From Thermococcus sp. (GTDB lineage: Archaea > Methanobacteriota_B > Thermococci > Thermococcales > Thermococcaceae): a stretch of DNA of 6,442 nt. Location of the stretch: contig JALVUT010000352.1 of NCBI GenBank assembly GCA_027035445.1, forward strand, positions 1 through 6,442, written 5' to 3'. The notes beneath the pieces were generated by a model. That model had not been told where the DNA came from, made no database searches, and was given only the letters and a program-made list of their open reading frames with translations. Below are positions 6,411-6,442 of this stretch, in pieces. The position numbers and the translations under genes are program-made. The first letter of the stretch is position 1; each line of letters begins with the position of its first letter.

Positions 6411-6442
6411 TTCAATAGTTATTGTGTGTAATTTAATCTATG
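6411..6442. other. Partial spacer 84 at the window edge
   Basis: These 32 AT-rich nt follow a perfect repeat and are shorter than any complete spacer, so no next repeat would yet be expected. One plus frame reads SIVIVCNLIY. It is more likely a truncated spacer than the array trailer, because the preceding repeat shows none of the decay usual at an array end. Confidence 0.6.

Larger units (their letters stand above)
89..6442 (+). CRISPR. Large CRISPR array, 84 identical 37-bp repeats, right end open
   Basis: A 37-bp repeat recurs 84 times with 83 complete, non-identical spacers of 35-45 nt. Repeat starts are 89, 165, 239, 315, 390, 465, 540, 617, 693, 767, 843, 917, 990, 1065, 1139, 1217, 1292, 1368, 1443, 1519, 1592, 1670, 1746, 1821, 1898, 1974, 2049, 2123, 2200, 2275, 2351, 2427, 2501, 2576, 2652, 2726, 2801, 2876, 2953, 3029, 3104, 3181, 3259, 3333, 3408, 3482, 3554, 3636, 3711, 3789, 3867, 3945, 4020, 4094, 4170, 4246, 4323, 4401, 4476, 4552, 4627, 4702, 4780, 4856, 4929, 5005, 5084, 5158, 5234, 5306, 5383, 5459, 5534, 5611, 5687, 5765, 5840, 5917, 5993, 6070, 6147, 6224, 6299 and 6374. 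The array would be transcribed as one long precursor and cut in each repeat into crRNAs guiding defence against mobile DNA or RNA. Plus-strand transcription is inferred from the ATTGAAAG repeat end and the promoter-like flank at the left. No degenerate terminal repeat is seen at either end, and the last repeat is followed by only 32 nt, so the array very likely extends beyond the window. Cas genes are not in the window. Confidence 0.99.

Overview
The window is almost entirely one CRISPR array. From 89 to 6410 a 37-bp direct repeat occurs 84 times. I found no sequence difference among the copies when comparing them by eye. The 83 complete spacers between them are 35 to 45 nt long (mean about 38.7 nt, mean period about 75.7 bp). 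The window ends 32 nt after the last repeat, which is shorter than any complete spacer, so the array probably continues to the right. I see no cas gene, RNA gene, insertion sequence or credible complete protein-coding gene. All long open frames through this region are repeat-driven artefacts.

Layout: 1-88 is non-repeat flank, either the array-proximal end of the leader or the tail of a neighbouring gene. It holds a TATA-box-like element at 53-60 behind a purine-rich BRE-like stretch, about 25 nt before the point where an array transcript could start. It also carries a frame open from 3 to a stop inside the first repeat. From 89 to 6410 are repeats and spacers; 6411-6442 is a cut-off spacer.

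Orientation: the repeat ends in ATTGAAAG, the classic 8-nt 5' crRNA handle, and has a 7-bp hairpin (AATCTCC / GGAGATT) just before it. The array is therefore most likely read left to right, with the leader and newest spacers on the left. Long 37-nt repeats with this shape are known with Cas6-processed systems (type III, I-B or I-D). Without cas genes the subtype is not decided.

Organism: the window has no host gene to place it. The handle, the TATA/BRE-like element and the size of the array fit a (possibly thermophilic) archaeon, but a bacterium cannot be excluded. I do not recognise the repeat as belonging to a particular species.

The informative part is the spacer content. At least four spacers, probably five, carry a strong Shine-Dalgarno sequence at the right distance from a start codon, so they were taken from gene starts of elements using canonical ribosome binding sites. 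Two distant spacers (23 and 57) share 14 nt in the same reading frame and look like overlapping protospacers from one gene family. Spacers 74 and 76 have an unusual 16-nt inverted match that includes the repeat edge, and spacer 74 also forms a perfect 8-bp hairpin with the next repeat. Spacer 47 is a 45-nt outlier with an internal duplication.
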